Positions 1-5,100 of a stretch of DNA of 11,240 bases are shown one piece after another. The stretch's first letter is position 1. Each line of letters opens with the position of its first letter. Position numbers and translations under genes: made by a program. The stretch is from the NCBI GenBank assembly GCA_937898155.1, contig CALEJO010000146.1:1-11240 (forward strand), written 5' to 3'. The notes beneath the pieces are model-generated. The model was not told the DNA's origin. It searched no databases and worked only from the letters and a program-made list of their open reading frames with translations. This DNA is from an uncultured Clostridia bacterium. Its GTDB lineage: Bacteria > Bacillota > Clostridia > Oscillospirales > CAG-272.

Positions 1-435
1 GATGCGCGGATCGAACTCATCCCCGCGCGCGCCGAACGATTCCACGCCGAGCCGTGTCATCGCGTCCTCGAACTGTTTGAGCGTCATTTTCACGCCCTCG
101 GTCAGCGGATTCGATTCCGTGCCGTCGGCGAACTGCAACGCCCGTTCGAGATTGTCGATCACCGGCAGAATCGCCGCGAGCGCGTCGCCGTATGCGTCGG
201 CATACGCGGCGTCTTTTTCCTTGCCGCTGCGTTTGCGGAAATTGTCGTATTCCGCGATCATCCGCAAATATTTATCGTTTTGCGCCGTCAGATCGGCTTT
301 CGCTTTTTCCAGCTCCGCCGTCAGTTTCTTGTTTTCTTCCGCGAGCTTGGCGGCTTCCTTTTTCTCCGTCTTTGCCGCTTTTTTGTCGGCGGGCTCTGTC
401 TTTTCCGCCGTTTCGTTTACCGTTTCGTCAACCAT
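1..435 (-). CDS. grpE: GrpE nucleotide exchange factor, N-terminal 145 residues (C-terminus outside the window)
   Basis: GrpE is the cytoplasmic co-chaperone that releases ADP from DnaK. The reading frame runs from ATG at 435 to the window edge without a stop. Residues 1-50 are charged and rich in Ala, Lys and Glu (VDETVNETAEKTEPADKKAA), as in the disordered and coiled-coil start of GrpE. Then come YLRMIAEYDNFRKRS (about 56-70), the DNLERAL block in the long dimerisation helix, and GVESFGARGDEFDPRI at the edge, matching the family's conserved FDP(N/R)xH motif that leads into the beta domain. The ribosome binding site GAAAGGAAAGG lies just before the ATG. The gene starts 14 bases after hrcA, so it is co-transcribed with hrcA and under the same CIRCE control. 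Identity is firm; only the C-terminal part is missing. Confidence 0.96.
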   Translation of the reverse strand, partial: MVDETVNETAEKTEPADKKAAKTEKKEAAKLAEENKKLTAELEKAKADLTAQNDKYLRMIAEYDNFRKRSGKEKDAAYADAYGDALAAILPVIDNLERALQFADGTESNPLTEGVKMTLKQFEDAMTRLGVESFGARGDEFDPRI

Positions 436-449
436 GTTGCCTTTCCTTT

Positions 450-1526
450 CTATCTTGATTCGTCATCGGATTCCGCGAGGAAGCCCGCAGAGCCGCCGTT
501 TTCGAGACTCTTGGCGAGATATTCCACCGTCGAAATAACTTTGGAATAATCCATGCGGCTCGGACCGAACACGCCGATCGCGCCGACGACCTTGCCGCCG
601 ACTTTCAGCGATTTGAACACGAACGCGGAATGATCCACAAGTTCGCTGTCCTTGCCGATGAAAATATTCACCTTGTCGTCGTCCGCGCCCTCGAGAATCT
701 TGATCAGATCGTCCTTGTTCTCGAACATACTGATCACGCGTTTCATCTGTTCGACGTTGGAAAATTCGGGGTATTCGAGGAGCTTGTTGATGCCCTCGTA
801 GCTGAGGTCCTTTTCCTCCTCCTCGCCGAGCGTGTCGTAGATCGCTTTGACGACAGGCGTCATGATCGCGCCCGCGTCGCCGAGCTCCGTTTCGGCTTTC
901 ATCATCATCGGAAGCGTGATATCCTCCGAATGGATCCCCGTGAAGCTCTCGTTCAGAATCGAAATCAAACGCAGAAGAATCTCGTCGTTCACCGCCACCG
1001 GCACGCGGAGCTGCCGCGTTTCGATGCTGCCGTCCGCCATACGAAGCACAAGCAAAAAGCCGTTTTCATCGAGAAGCATATAGGAAAACTGCTCGACGAC
1101 GTTCGCTTCTTTCTTGCCCGATTTCATTGAGACCGCCGTATAATTCGTGATGGACGCGATCAGCTTCGACGCATTTTTCAGAATGGAGTCCAGCTCGCCC
1201 ATTTTGCTTCGGAGCAAATTGTTCAGCGAAACGATCTCTGTCGCGGTCAATTTATAATTTTCCATCAGCGAATCGACGTAAAAGCGATAGCCGAGTCCCG
1301 TCGGCACTCTGCCGGACGAGGTGTGAGGTTGTTCGAGATACCCCATCGCTTCCAGCTCCGCCATTTCGTTGCGGATGGTCGCGGAGGAATACGGCAGGTC
1401 AGGTTGCGTCATCAGAAATTTCGATCCGACCGGCTCGCCGGATTCGATATGCGACTCCACGACAGAACGCAAAATCAGTTTTTTTCGCTGACTGAGTCCG
1501 CCGCCGACGATCATTTCCTTGGACAT
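450..1526 (-). CDS. hrcA: Heat-inducible transcription repressor HrcA
   Basis: HrcA is the dimeric repressor that binds CIRCE operators and shuts off chaperone operons; in known systems its activity depends on GroEL. The protein is 358 residues from ATG at 1526, close to the family's usual 340-350. The N-terminal winged helix is clear: LSQRKKLILRSVVESHIESG (11-30), EPVGSKFL, SSATIRNEMAELEAMGYLEQ (47-66), then PHTSSGRVPT (67-76) and GYRFYVD. The C-terminal part contains the GAF-like domain and ends ESDDESR. An in-frame GTG at 1559 would add 11 residues, but it lies inside the CIRCE operator and has no ribosome binding site. The ATG at 1526 is preceded by GGAGAAAGGG, which decides the start. 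It is first in an hrcA-grpE operon and autoregulated through CIRCE. Confidence 0.97.
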   Translation of the reverse strand: MSKEMIVGGGLSQRKKLILRSVVESHIESGEPVGSKFLMTQPDLPYSSATIRNEMAELEAMGYLEQPHTSSGRVPTGLGYRFYVDSLMENYKLTATEIVSLNNLLRSKMGELDSILKNASKLIASITNYTAVSMKSGKKEANVVEQFSYMLLDENGFLLVLRMADGSIETRQLRVPVAVNDEILLRLISILNESFTGIHSEDITLPMMMKAETELGDAGAIMTPVVKAIYDTLGEEEEKDLSYEGINKLLEYPEFSNVEQMKRVISMFENKDDLIKILEGADDDKVNIFIGKDSELVDHSAFVFKSLKVGGKVVGAIGVFGPSRMDYSKVISTVEYLAKSLENGGSAGFLAESDDESR

Positions 1527-1552
1527 ATGATCTCGCCCTTTCTCCGTTTTGT

Positions 1553-1579
1553 TTAGCACTCGAAAGCGTCAAGTGCTAA
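1553..1579 (-). promoter_or_regulatory. CIRCE operator (HrcA binding site)
   Basis: On the plus strand it reads TTAGCACTC, a 9-base spacer, then AAGTGCTAA. The consensus is TTAGCACTC-N9-GAGTGCTAA, so one of 18 arm bases differs (A for G at 1571). It lies between the hrcA promoter and the hrcA ribosome binding site, about where the transcript would start, so bound HrcA would block initiation. As part of the 5' leader it can also form a hairpin. Confidence 0.95.
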
Positions 1580-1590
1580 ACTTTGATATA

Positions 1591-1619
1591 GTTTTACCAC
1601 GAATAGCGGTTTTTGTCAA
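1591..1619 (-). promoter_or_regulatory. Sigma-A-type promoter of hrcA-grpE
   Basis: On the minus strand there is TTGACA (1619-1614), a 17-base spacer, and TAAAAC (1596-1591) as the -10. The -35 is perfect and the -10 matches 4 of 6. Transcription would start about 8 bases further on, directly before CIRCE, the arrangement expected for HrcA repression. Confidence 0.8.
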
Positions 1620-1744
1620 GGGCTTTGCTCAATTTTTTTATGAATTTTCTGTGAATTTCAACACCCGAAGCGCGAATGTGCCAAAACGATGTCGTTTTCT
1701 GATTCTATCATGGCGTGATTCGAGCCAAACCATGCAGCGCAGGC
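1620..1744. other. Non-coding spacer upstream of the hrcA promoter, with a small palindrome and a weak second promoter candidate
   Basis: No gene is visible here. Positions 1683-1698 form a 7-base-pair palindrome (AAAACGA, TG, TCGTTTT). Just upstream on the minus strand is an extended -10-like TGATAGAAT (1710-1702) without a convincing -35. This could be a second, weaker start for hrcA that does not overlap CIRCE, or chance in AT-rich DNA. I regard it as unproven. Confidence 0.3.
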
Positions 1745-1785
1745 AAAAAAAGCATAAAAAAGCGCGGCAGTTTTCCCTGCCGCGC
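1745..1785 (-). terminator. Rho-independent terminator of the 132-residue membrane protein gene
   Basis: A perfect 9-base-pair GC-rich stem (GCGCGGCAG at 1762-1770 with CTGCCGCGC at 1777-1785) and a 6-base loop is followed on the minus strand by TTTTTT and, after ATGC, a second run of seven T. It lies 43 bases after the stop codon at 1829. There is no T-run on the plus-strand side, so it works for minus-strand transcription and insulates hrcA from the gene upstream. Confidence 0.92.
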
Positions 1786-1828
1786 GCCATGTGAGTATTG
1801 GAGTTGTCACGCCTCGATTCATCCTCAA

Positions 1829-2227
1829 TCATGGATTGCCGTTATAGGCAATCACAATTTCTTTATCGTCCATTTCGGATGCCTGAAGAACGACCGAAAC
1901 AGATTCATTCCTCCAATCTATCGATTTAATATTGTGTTCGTTCGCAATCGCACCGTCATCGGAAATGAATGTGTCAACGGAAGTCTTTTGCTTGCCGTTG
2001 TCATAAAGGATAAAACGGACATAGGTTTTCCCGAATGGAAATTCCGGGTCGCCGCGTTGTTGATATTCCAAGCGATACCTGCCGTCAGGACTGCTGAAAC
2101 TTGCAATGTCAGTTGTTGTATATTTGTCAAACACTCCATATCGGCACAATATAAAAATCATACAGAAGACAATAAATAAGCCAAACGCTACCGCAACCGT
2201 AGCAATCATTTTCTTCCTATTCATCAT
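1829..2227 (-). CDS. Uncharacterised membrane-anchored protein, 132 residues
   Basis: I do not recognise a named family. The start is a short basic stretch (MMNRKKM) and then one hydrophobic helix at about residues 8-28, so the protein is probably anchored with its C-terminal domain outside the membrane. The cleavage pattern of a lipoprotein is absent. The outer part contains FSSPDGRYRLEY and DPEFPFGKTYVRFILYDNGK, then a short sheet-rich end with IDWRNESVSVVLQ. The SPDGRY and PFG elements recall small secreted or anchored proteins of Clostridia and Bacilli with no known function. Two adjacent ATGs (2227 and 2224) follow a GCGAGG ribosome binding site; I use the first. It forms a single-gene unit with its own strong promoter and terminator. 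Base composition is clearly more AT-rich than that of hrcA and the clp region, which suggests transfer. Confidence 0.8.
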   Translation of the reverse strand: MMNRKKMIATVAVAFGLFIVFCMIFILCRYGVFDKYTTTDIASFSSPDGRYRLEYQQRGDPEFPFGKTYVRFILYDNGKQKTSVDTFISDDGAIANEHNIKSIDWRNESVSVVLQASEMDDKEIVIAYNGNP

Positions 2228-2279
2228 AACAAAAACCTCGCTTCCGGTTTTATATTTTGCGCTTTGTGAATTCTTATAT

Positions 2280-2308
2280 ATTATACCATAAAAGCAATGT
2301 GTTGTAAA
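2280..2308 (-). promoter_or_regulatory. Strong promoter of the 132-residue membrane protein gene
   Basis: On the minus strand: TTTACA (2308-2303), a 17-base spacer ending in TGG, and a perfect TATAAT (2285-2280), giving an extended -10. The expected start leaves a leader of about 45 bases before the ATG at 2227. Confidence 0.85.
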
Positions 2309-2340
2309 GTGATGTGTTCATGTCCGTGGGCACATATAAA

Positions 2341-2377
2341 TGATATATCACCCGTTCCGAAAAGGAACGGATATCAT
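2341..2377. repeat. Single hairpin module flanked by TATATCA/ATATCA
   Basis: A 7-base-pair stem (CCGTTCC 2352-2358, GGAACGG 2364-2370) with loop GAAAA is flanked by TGATATATCA on the left and ATATCAT on the right. The layout of a variable GC stem, a GAA-type loop and a TATATCA flank is the same as in the array at 3051-3215, so it may be a solitary copy of that module. The relation is inferred from the layout. Confidence 0.45.
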
Positions 2378-2378
2378 G

Positions 2379-2410
2379 GAAAAAGACTTGTCTTTCGACA
2401 AGTCTTTTTC
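2379..2410. terminator. Probable bidirectional terminator hairpin
   Basis: A perfect 14-base-pair stem (GAAAAAGACTTGTC 2379-2392 and GACAAGTCTTTTTC 2397-2410) with a TTTC loop. A and T runs at the stem base give a T-run on both strands. It lies about 100 bases after the acetyltransferase stop codon, so it most likely ends that minus-strand transcript before the promoter at 2308-2280. The arm 2404-2410 can also pair with GAAAGAG at 2414-2420. Confidence 0.7.
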
Positions 2411-2508
2411 TGTGAAAGAGCGACCAAAAGGCGCATATTTAAGGTAAGAACGACTAAAAGGTACCTCTCGACAAATCGGGATTTGTCGCCATCCATATAG
2501 GCTGTAGT
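2411..2508. other. Non-coding spacer between the acetyltransferase and its terminator, with hairpin and weak direct repeat
   Basis: A 9-base-pair palindrome (CGACAAATC 2469-2477, GATTTGTCG 2480-2488) lies 21 bases after the acetyltransferase stop. It has no T-run, so it may protect the mRNA 3' end instead of terminating. CGACCAAAAGGCG (2421-2433) and CGACTAAAAGGTA (2451-2463) form an imperfect direct repeat with a period of 30. I see no gene here. Confidence 0.45.
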
Positions 2509-2991
2509 TTATCGGATTATTTCCATGTAAACATATTCATCTGTGTGCAAATACGCACGGAAGCCGCTTCTTTCATAAACATGAATCGCTCTTTTATTAT
2601 TGTATTTGACCCGCAAAAAAATTCTTTGTAAGCCCAACTGATTCAGTCCATATTCTGTCAAAGCGATAACCGCTTCTGTTCCAAACCCCAGATTCTGCAT
2701 TTCCGCAGTAATCGCAATACCGAGTTCACCTTCGGAATCGGATAAATCCATTAGTTCAATGTTCCCGATAAACTTGCCGCTTTTCTTTTCAAGCATTGAA
2801 AAGACGAGTGCTTTTTCCTCGAGTTTTTTCTGCACCCACTGAAGCTCTTGTTCCGCAGTAAACGCTTTATGCTTGCCGCTAATAAACCTGGTGACGTTCT
2901 CATAATCATTGACCATGGTAAGGTAATCTTTTATAAGCTGTTCTGACACCTCAACAAAACTGATACGGCTTGACTCAAATATTGTTTTCAT
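2509..2991 (-). CDS. GNAT-family N-acetyltransferase (RimJ/RimL-like)
   Basis: A cytoplasmic acetyltransferase that would transfer the acetyl group from acetyl-CoA to an amine. The substrate cannot be told from the sequence. It is 160 residues long, the usual length. The fold is recognisable: an early strand ISFVEVSEQL, FIGNIELMDL (74-83), then the acetyl-CoA binding motif QNLGFGTEAV (99-108) and the C-terminal YNNKRAIHVYERSGF (130-144) typical of the RimJ/RimL-like branch, where the Asn and Tyr contact CoA and act in catalysis. ATG at 2991 follows a perfect AAGGAG at 6 bases. It has its own promoter at 3053-3025 and stands alone. Codons are AT-rich compared with the flanking operons, as in the neighbouring 132-residue protein gene, so both may have arrived together. 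It could serve in protein or small-molecule acetylation or antibiotic tolerance; nothing here decides. Confidence 0.93.
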   Translation of the reverse strand: MKTIFESSRISFVEVSEQLIKDYLTMVNDYENVTRFISGKHKAFTAEQELQWVQKKLEEKALVFSMLEKKSGKFIGNIELMDLSDSEGELGIAITAEMQNLGFGTEAVIALTEYGLNQLGLQRIFLRVKYNNKRAIHVYERSGFRAYLHTDEYVYMEIIR

Positions 2992-3024
2992 ATTGATCTC
3001 CTTAAATTCTGATTTGTTGGGATT

Positions 3025-3053
3025 AGTATATCAAATTCCGGTTGATAAATCAA
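3025..3053 (-). promoter_or_regulatory. Promoter of the GNAT acetyltransferase gene
   Basis: On the minus strand: TTGATT (3053-3048), a 17-base spacer ending in TGA, and TATACT (3030-3025), an extended -10. The -35 overlaps the outer stem of the first hairpin of the adjacent array (3051-3065), so the array abuts or reaches into this promoter. Confidence 0.75.
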
Positions 3054-3215
3054 GGCGAAGCCTTGCATATCATCAACACGAAGTGTTGTATATCATCAGC
3101 CCGAAAGGGCTGTATATCATCATCGCGCAATACAGCCTGACGGCTGATGATATACGCCTTGCGGCGATGATATACACGACTTCGTCGTGATGATATACCA
3201 TCGCTTGCGCGATGG
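3051..3215. repeat. Modular hairpin array with inverted 9-base linkers
   Basis: Seven short hairpins have different stems: CAAGGC/GCCTTG (3051-3065), CAACAC/GTGTTG (3074-3088), CAGCCC/GGGCTG (3097-3112), CAGCC/GGCTG (3133-3146), CGCC/GGCG (3155-3166), CACGAC/GTCGTG (3175-3189) and CCATCGC/GCGATGG (3198-3215). The linkers are nearly constant: CATATCATC (3066-3074), TATATCATC (3089-3097 and 3113-3121), then GATGATATA (3146-3154, 3166-3174, 3189-3197). Loops are GAA or GAAA in the left half and TTC or TTGC in the right half, so the right half carries the same module in reverse complement. Left linkers can pair in nested order with right linkers, giving a central stem with paired side hairpins. 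No protein-coding sense is visible. The element type is not one I can name. Confidence 0.85.
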
Positions 3216-3216
3216 A

Positions 3217-3250
3217 TAAAGAAACAGCATCGCGATGCGATGCTGTTTCT
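3217..3250 (-). terminator. Terminator hairpin after tRNA-Tyr
   Basis: Directly after the CCA of tRNA-Tyr on the minus strand comes a perfect 14-base-pair stem (AGAAACAGCATCGC 3250-3237 and its complement 3233-3220, three-base loop), followed by TTTAT. The T-run is short, but the stem is strong and placed as expected for the end of a tRNA operon. Its CATCGC/GCGATG core repeats the stem of the neighbouring array hairpin at 3198-3215. Confidence 0.75.
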
Positions 3251-3335
3251 TGGTGGGAGCGGGTGGATTCGGACCACCGAAGTCAGTGACAACAGATTTA
3301 CAGTCTGCCCCCTTTGGCCGCTCGGGAACGCTCCC
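3251..3335 (-). tRNA. tRNA-Tyr (anticodon GUA)
   Basis: An 85-base class II tRNA on the minus strand. The acceptor GGGAGCG pairs perfectly with CGCTCCC, followed by A73 and an encoded CCA. The anticodon arm is GCAGA, loop CTGTAAA, TCTGT, with anticodon GTA. The long variable arm is GTC-ACT-GAC. The T stem GGTGG/CCACC is perfect, but the T loop reads TCCGAAT instead of TTCGAAT, so position 55 (plus-strand base 3272) is C and not the near-universal U that becomes pseudouridine. All other elements look functional. Confidence 0.96.
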
Positions 3336-3342
3336 AAATATG

Positions 3343-3359
3343 ACGCCGCGTGGCGGCGT
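3343..3359. other. Hairpin in the spacer between the two tRNA genes
   Basis: A 7-base-pair GC-rich stem (ACGCCGC 3343-3349 with GCGGCGT 3353-3359, loop of three) fills most of the 27-base spacer between tRNA-Thr and tRNA-Tyr. It has no T-run. It may guide processing of the two-tRNA precursor; that role is inferred. Confidence 0.5.
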
Positions 3360-3362
3360 AGG

Positions 3363-3437
3363 TGGAGCTGGTGAACGGAGTCGAACCATCAACCTGCTGA
3401 TTACAAATCAGCTGCTCTGCCATTGAGCCACACCAGC
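3363..3437 (-). tRNA. tRNA-Thr (anticodon UGU)
   Basis: A 75-base tRNA on the minus strand. The acceptor GCTGGTG pairs perfectly with CACCAGC, then discriminator T and an encoded CCA. The anticodon stem GCTGA/TCAGC holds the loop TTTGTAA, with anticodon TGT. The T loop TTCGACT is regular, and its stem has two G-U pairs. It is the first gene of the tRNA pair and is followed 27 bases later by tRNA-Tyr. Confidence 0.97.
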
Positions 3438-3479
3438 GTGTCTCTCGCCGCAAGACCGAATCGCCTCGCGACGAGTGAA

Positions 3480-3508
3480 AGTATATCACAACGAAAGCGA
3501 TTTGTCAA
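3480..3508 (-). promoter_or_regulatory. Strong promoter of the tRNA-Thr/tRNA-Tyr operon
   Basis: On the minus strand: a perfect TTGACA (3508-3503), a 17-base spacer ending in TGA, and TATACT (3485-3480), an extended -10. The expected start gives a leader of about 35 bases before tRNA-Thr. The -35 lies only 30 bases after the stop codon of the lipoprotein gene. Confidence 0.92.
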
Positions 3509-3538
3509 TACCCTGCCGAAAATTTTTTCGACATCGTT

Positions 3539-4420
3539 TCATCTTTTTTTCGCGTATAGCCGCAAATCGCCGGACGGCGCGCCGTCTGCGTAGGAATACG
3601 GGAGCGTCGCCGCTTCGTCATAGAAGAAGTCATAAAGCTCCTCGCCCGTGTCAAATCCGACCGGCACGCCCACCGCCACGCGGCAGAGTTTGCCCTGCTT
3701 TTCTTCGCCGAGATAGGTGACCTCGACCGCGATCGTTTCCGCGTCGGCGGGGATCGCGTCAAAGACGCCCTCGCGCTTGGTTTCGCTCGCGGAAAACGTC
3801 CGGCGCGCCATCTCGGTCGTTTCGCCCGTCTTGCCGTTCTCAACGGCGTAGGAGATGCTACGGATCCACGAAGCGCCGTCGATCTCGAATTCCGTGAGGA
3901 TCCGATCGGAAACCGTGACGCCGAACTCGCGAAGTGCCGCCGCCTGCTGTGGCGTCACCTCGGAATAATAGCGCACAACGGTCGTTTCGCCGTTCGCCGC
4001 AGAAGAAATCTGATTCAGCTTTTCGCAGGAAAACGGGAACGCGCCCGTCAGATATCCGTCGAGAAACTGCAAATACGTGCCGCCGAGCAGCGCGATCGCG
4101 CAAAGCCCGTCGCCGTTCTGCGTCCAGACGCTTCCCTCGTAGCCGAGGAGCGCGGTGTTGCCGACCGTCTCGCAAATATTATATTTGGAATAAATGTCCT
4201 CCGCGCGCTCGTAATAAATTTCATACGAGAACGCGGGGCGTTCTCCGTGCGCCATGTATTCCACCGTCTCGGTCAGCGATTCGAGGTTCTGCCGATACAA
4301 AAACTGCGCTTCGATCTCGTTATTGCGCAGCACAAGATAGATCGAAACGGACCTGCCGCCGCACGAGGAGAACGTCAACAAACAGACAAAAATGAGAAGC
4401 CATGTCCAAATTCGTTTCAT
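3539..4420 (-). CDS. Putative lipoprotein, 293 residues, function unknown
   Basis: The N-terminus is MKRIW, then a hydrophobic stretch (WLLIFVCLLTF, 7-17) and the lipobox-like FSSC with Cys20, so the mature protein would be lipid-anchored on the outer face of the membrane. The -3 position is Phe, less usual than Leu, Val or Ile. The body is rich in alternating sheet-type segments and acidic residues, with no catalytic motif I recognise. It includes YSEVTPQQAAALREFGVTV at about 152-170 and ends LRLYAKKR. ATG at 4420 overlaps the TGA of the pseudouridine synthase gene as ATGA, with AAAGGAG five bases upstream, so translation is coupled. It is last in the long operon. There is no good terminator between its stop and the tRNA promoter, so some transcripts may run on into the tRNA genes. 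Confidence 0.85.
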   Translation of the reverse strand: MKRIWTWLLIFVCLLTFSSCGGRSVSIYLVLRNNEIEAQFLYRQNLESLTETVEYMAHGERPAFSYEIYYERAEDIYSKYNICETVGNTALLGYEGSVWTQNGDGLCAIALLGGTYLQFLDGYLTGAFPFSCEKLNQISSAANGETTVVRYYSEVTPQQAAALREFGVTVSDRILTEFEIDGASWIRSISYAVENGKTGETTEMARRTFSASETKREGVFDAIPADAETIAVEVTYLGEEKQGKLCRVAVGVPVGFDTGEELYDFFYDEAATLPYSYADGAPSGDLRLYAKKR

Positions 4421-5097
4421 AAAAACTCCTTTTTGATTTCCTCCGAGGAAAGAAACGGCACAAACGGTTCGTCCGCCGGAAGCGAAGAAAACGTCGTGCG
4501 CTTTCCGGTTTTCGGATGCGAAAGCGTCAGCCGCACCGCATAAAGTCCGAGCGGCGAGCGGTCATGCAAGCCGTATTTTCCGTCGCCGACGAGCGGCATC
4601 CCGCGCGAAGCGAACTGCACGCGGATCTGATGCGTGCGCCCCGTTTGGAGGCGAATGTGCAAAAGCGAGCGCTTTTCTCCGTCCATTTCCTTTGTTTCGA
4701 GCAGGCGATACGTCAAAACGGCGTGCTTTGCGTCCTTTTCGGACGTGTGCGCCACGGTCGTGTAGTTCCGCCGCGCGTCGTGAACGAGGTCGTCTTCGAG
4801 CGTTCCGTGCTCTTCCGTCGGCGCGCCGTGAATCACTGCGAGATATTCTTTGACGAGCGTCCCGCCGGCAATCTGCTTGGACAGCGCTGACGCAGAGGAC
4901 GCGCTCGCGGCAAACGCCATCACCCCGCCGACCGCGCGATCGAGCCGGTGCACGGAAAGCGGCGCTTTGCCGAGCGCTTTTAAGAGAAACTCGATCATCG
5001 AGTCTTCGCCGCTCCGGTCGGACTGTGACAGCACGCCGACCGGCTTTTCCGCGACGATCAATGCGTCGTCCCGATAGAGAATCTTCGGTTCCGTCAT
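4417..5097 (-). CDS. RluA-family RNA pseudouridine synthase
   Basis: It converts uridine to pseudouridine in rRNA or tRNA; which site cannot be read from the sequence. It is 226 residues long, a short form without the N-terminal S4 domain of RluC/RluD. The catalytic motif is SVHRLDRAVGGVM (48-60) with Asp53; most relatives have an ETSG or PTSG-type continuation, here AVGG. Further family blocks are LVKEYLAVIHG (81-91), LQTGRTHQIRVQFASRGMPL (150-169) and GDGKYGLH. The gene starts three bases after the clp stop and overlaps the lipoprotein start by four bases. Its ribosome binding site is weak (GAGG about 11 bases upstream), which fits translational coupling to the clp gene. Confidence 0.94.
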   Translation of the reverse strand: MTEPKILYRDDALIVAEKPVGVLSQSDRSGEDSMIEFLLKALGKAPLSVHRLDRAVGGVMAFAASASSASALSKQIAGGTLVKEYLAVIHGAPTEEHGTLEDDLVHDARRNYTTVAHTSEKDAKHAVLTYRLLETKEMDGEKRSLLHIRLQTGRTHQIRVQFASRGMPLVGDGKYGLHDRSPLGLYAVRLTLSHPKTGKRTTFSSLPADEPFVPFLSSEEIKKEFL

Positions 5098-5100
5098 ACG

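Noticed and set aside
1527..1559. Longer HrcA with GTG start at 1559
   Set aside because: The GTG lies within the CIRCE operator and at most a few bases after the predicted transcription start, without a ribosome binding site. The ATG at 1526 has one.
1683..1730. Second promoter for hrcA
   Set aside because: Only an extended -10-like TGATAGAAT is seen, with no acceptable -35 at 16-18 bases. It is kept as a remark in the spacer entry and not called as a promoter.
2469..2488. Palindrome after the acetyltransferase gene as its terminator
   Set aside because: There is no T-run on either side. The stronger hairpin with T-runs at 2379-2410 is the better terminator.
2297..2500. Plus-strand open reading frame of 67 codons in the spacer before the membrane protein gene
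   Set aside because: It runs through the promoter and both terminator-type hairpins, has no ribosome binding site and shows no protein-like composition.
3051..3215. CRISPR-like array
   Set aside because: The constant part is only 9 bases and is inverted in the second half. The variable parts are self-complementary hairpins, not spacers, and no cas genes are present.
3050..3392. Minus-strand open reading frames covering the array and tRNA genes
   Set aside because: They translate tRNA genes and hairpins, and no ribosome binding site or protein family pattern is present.
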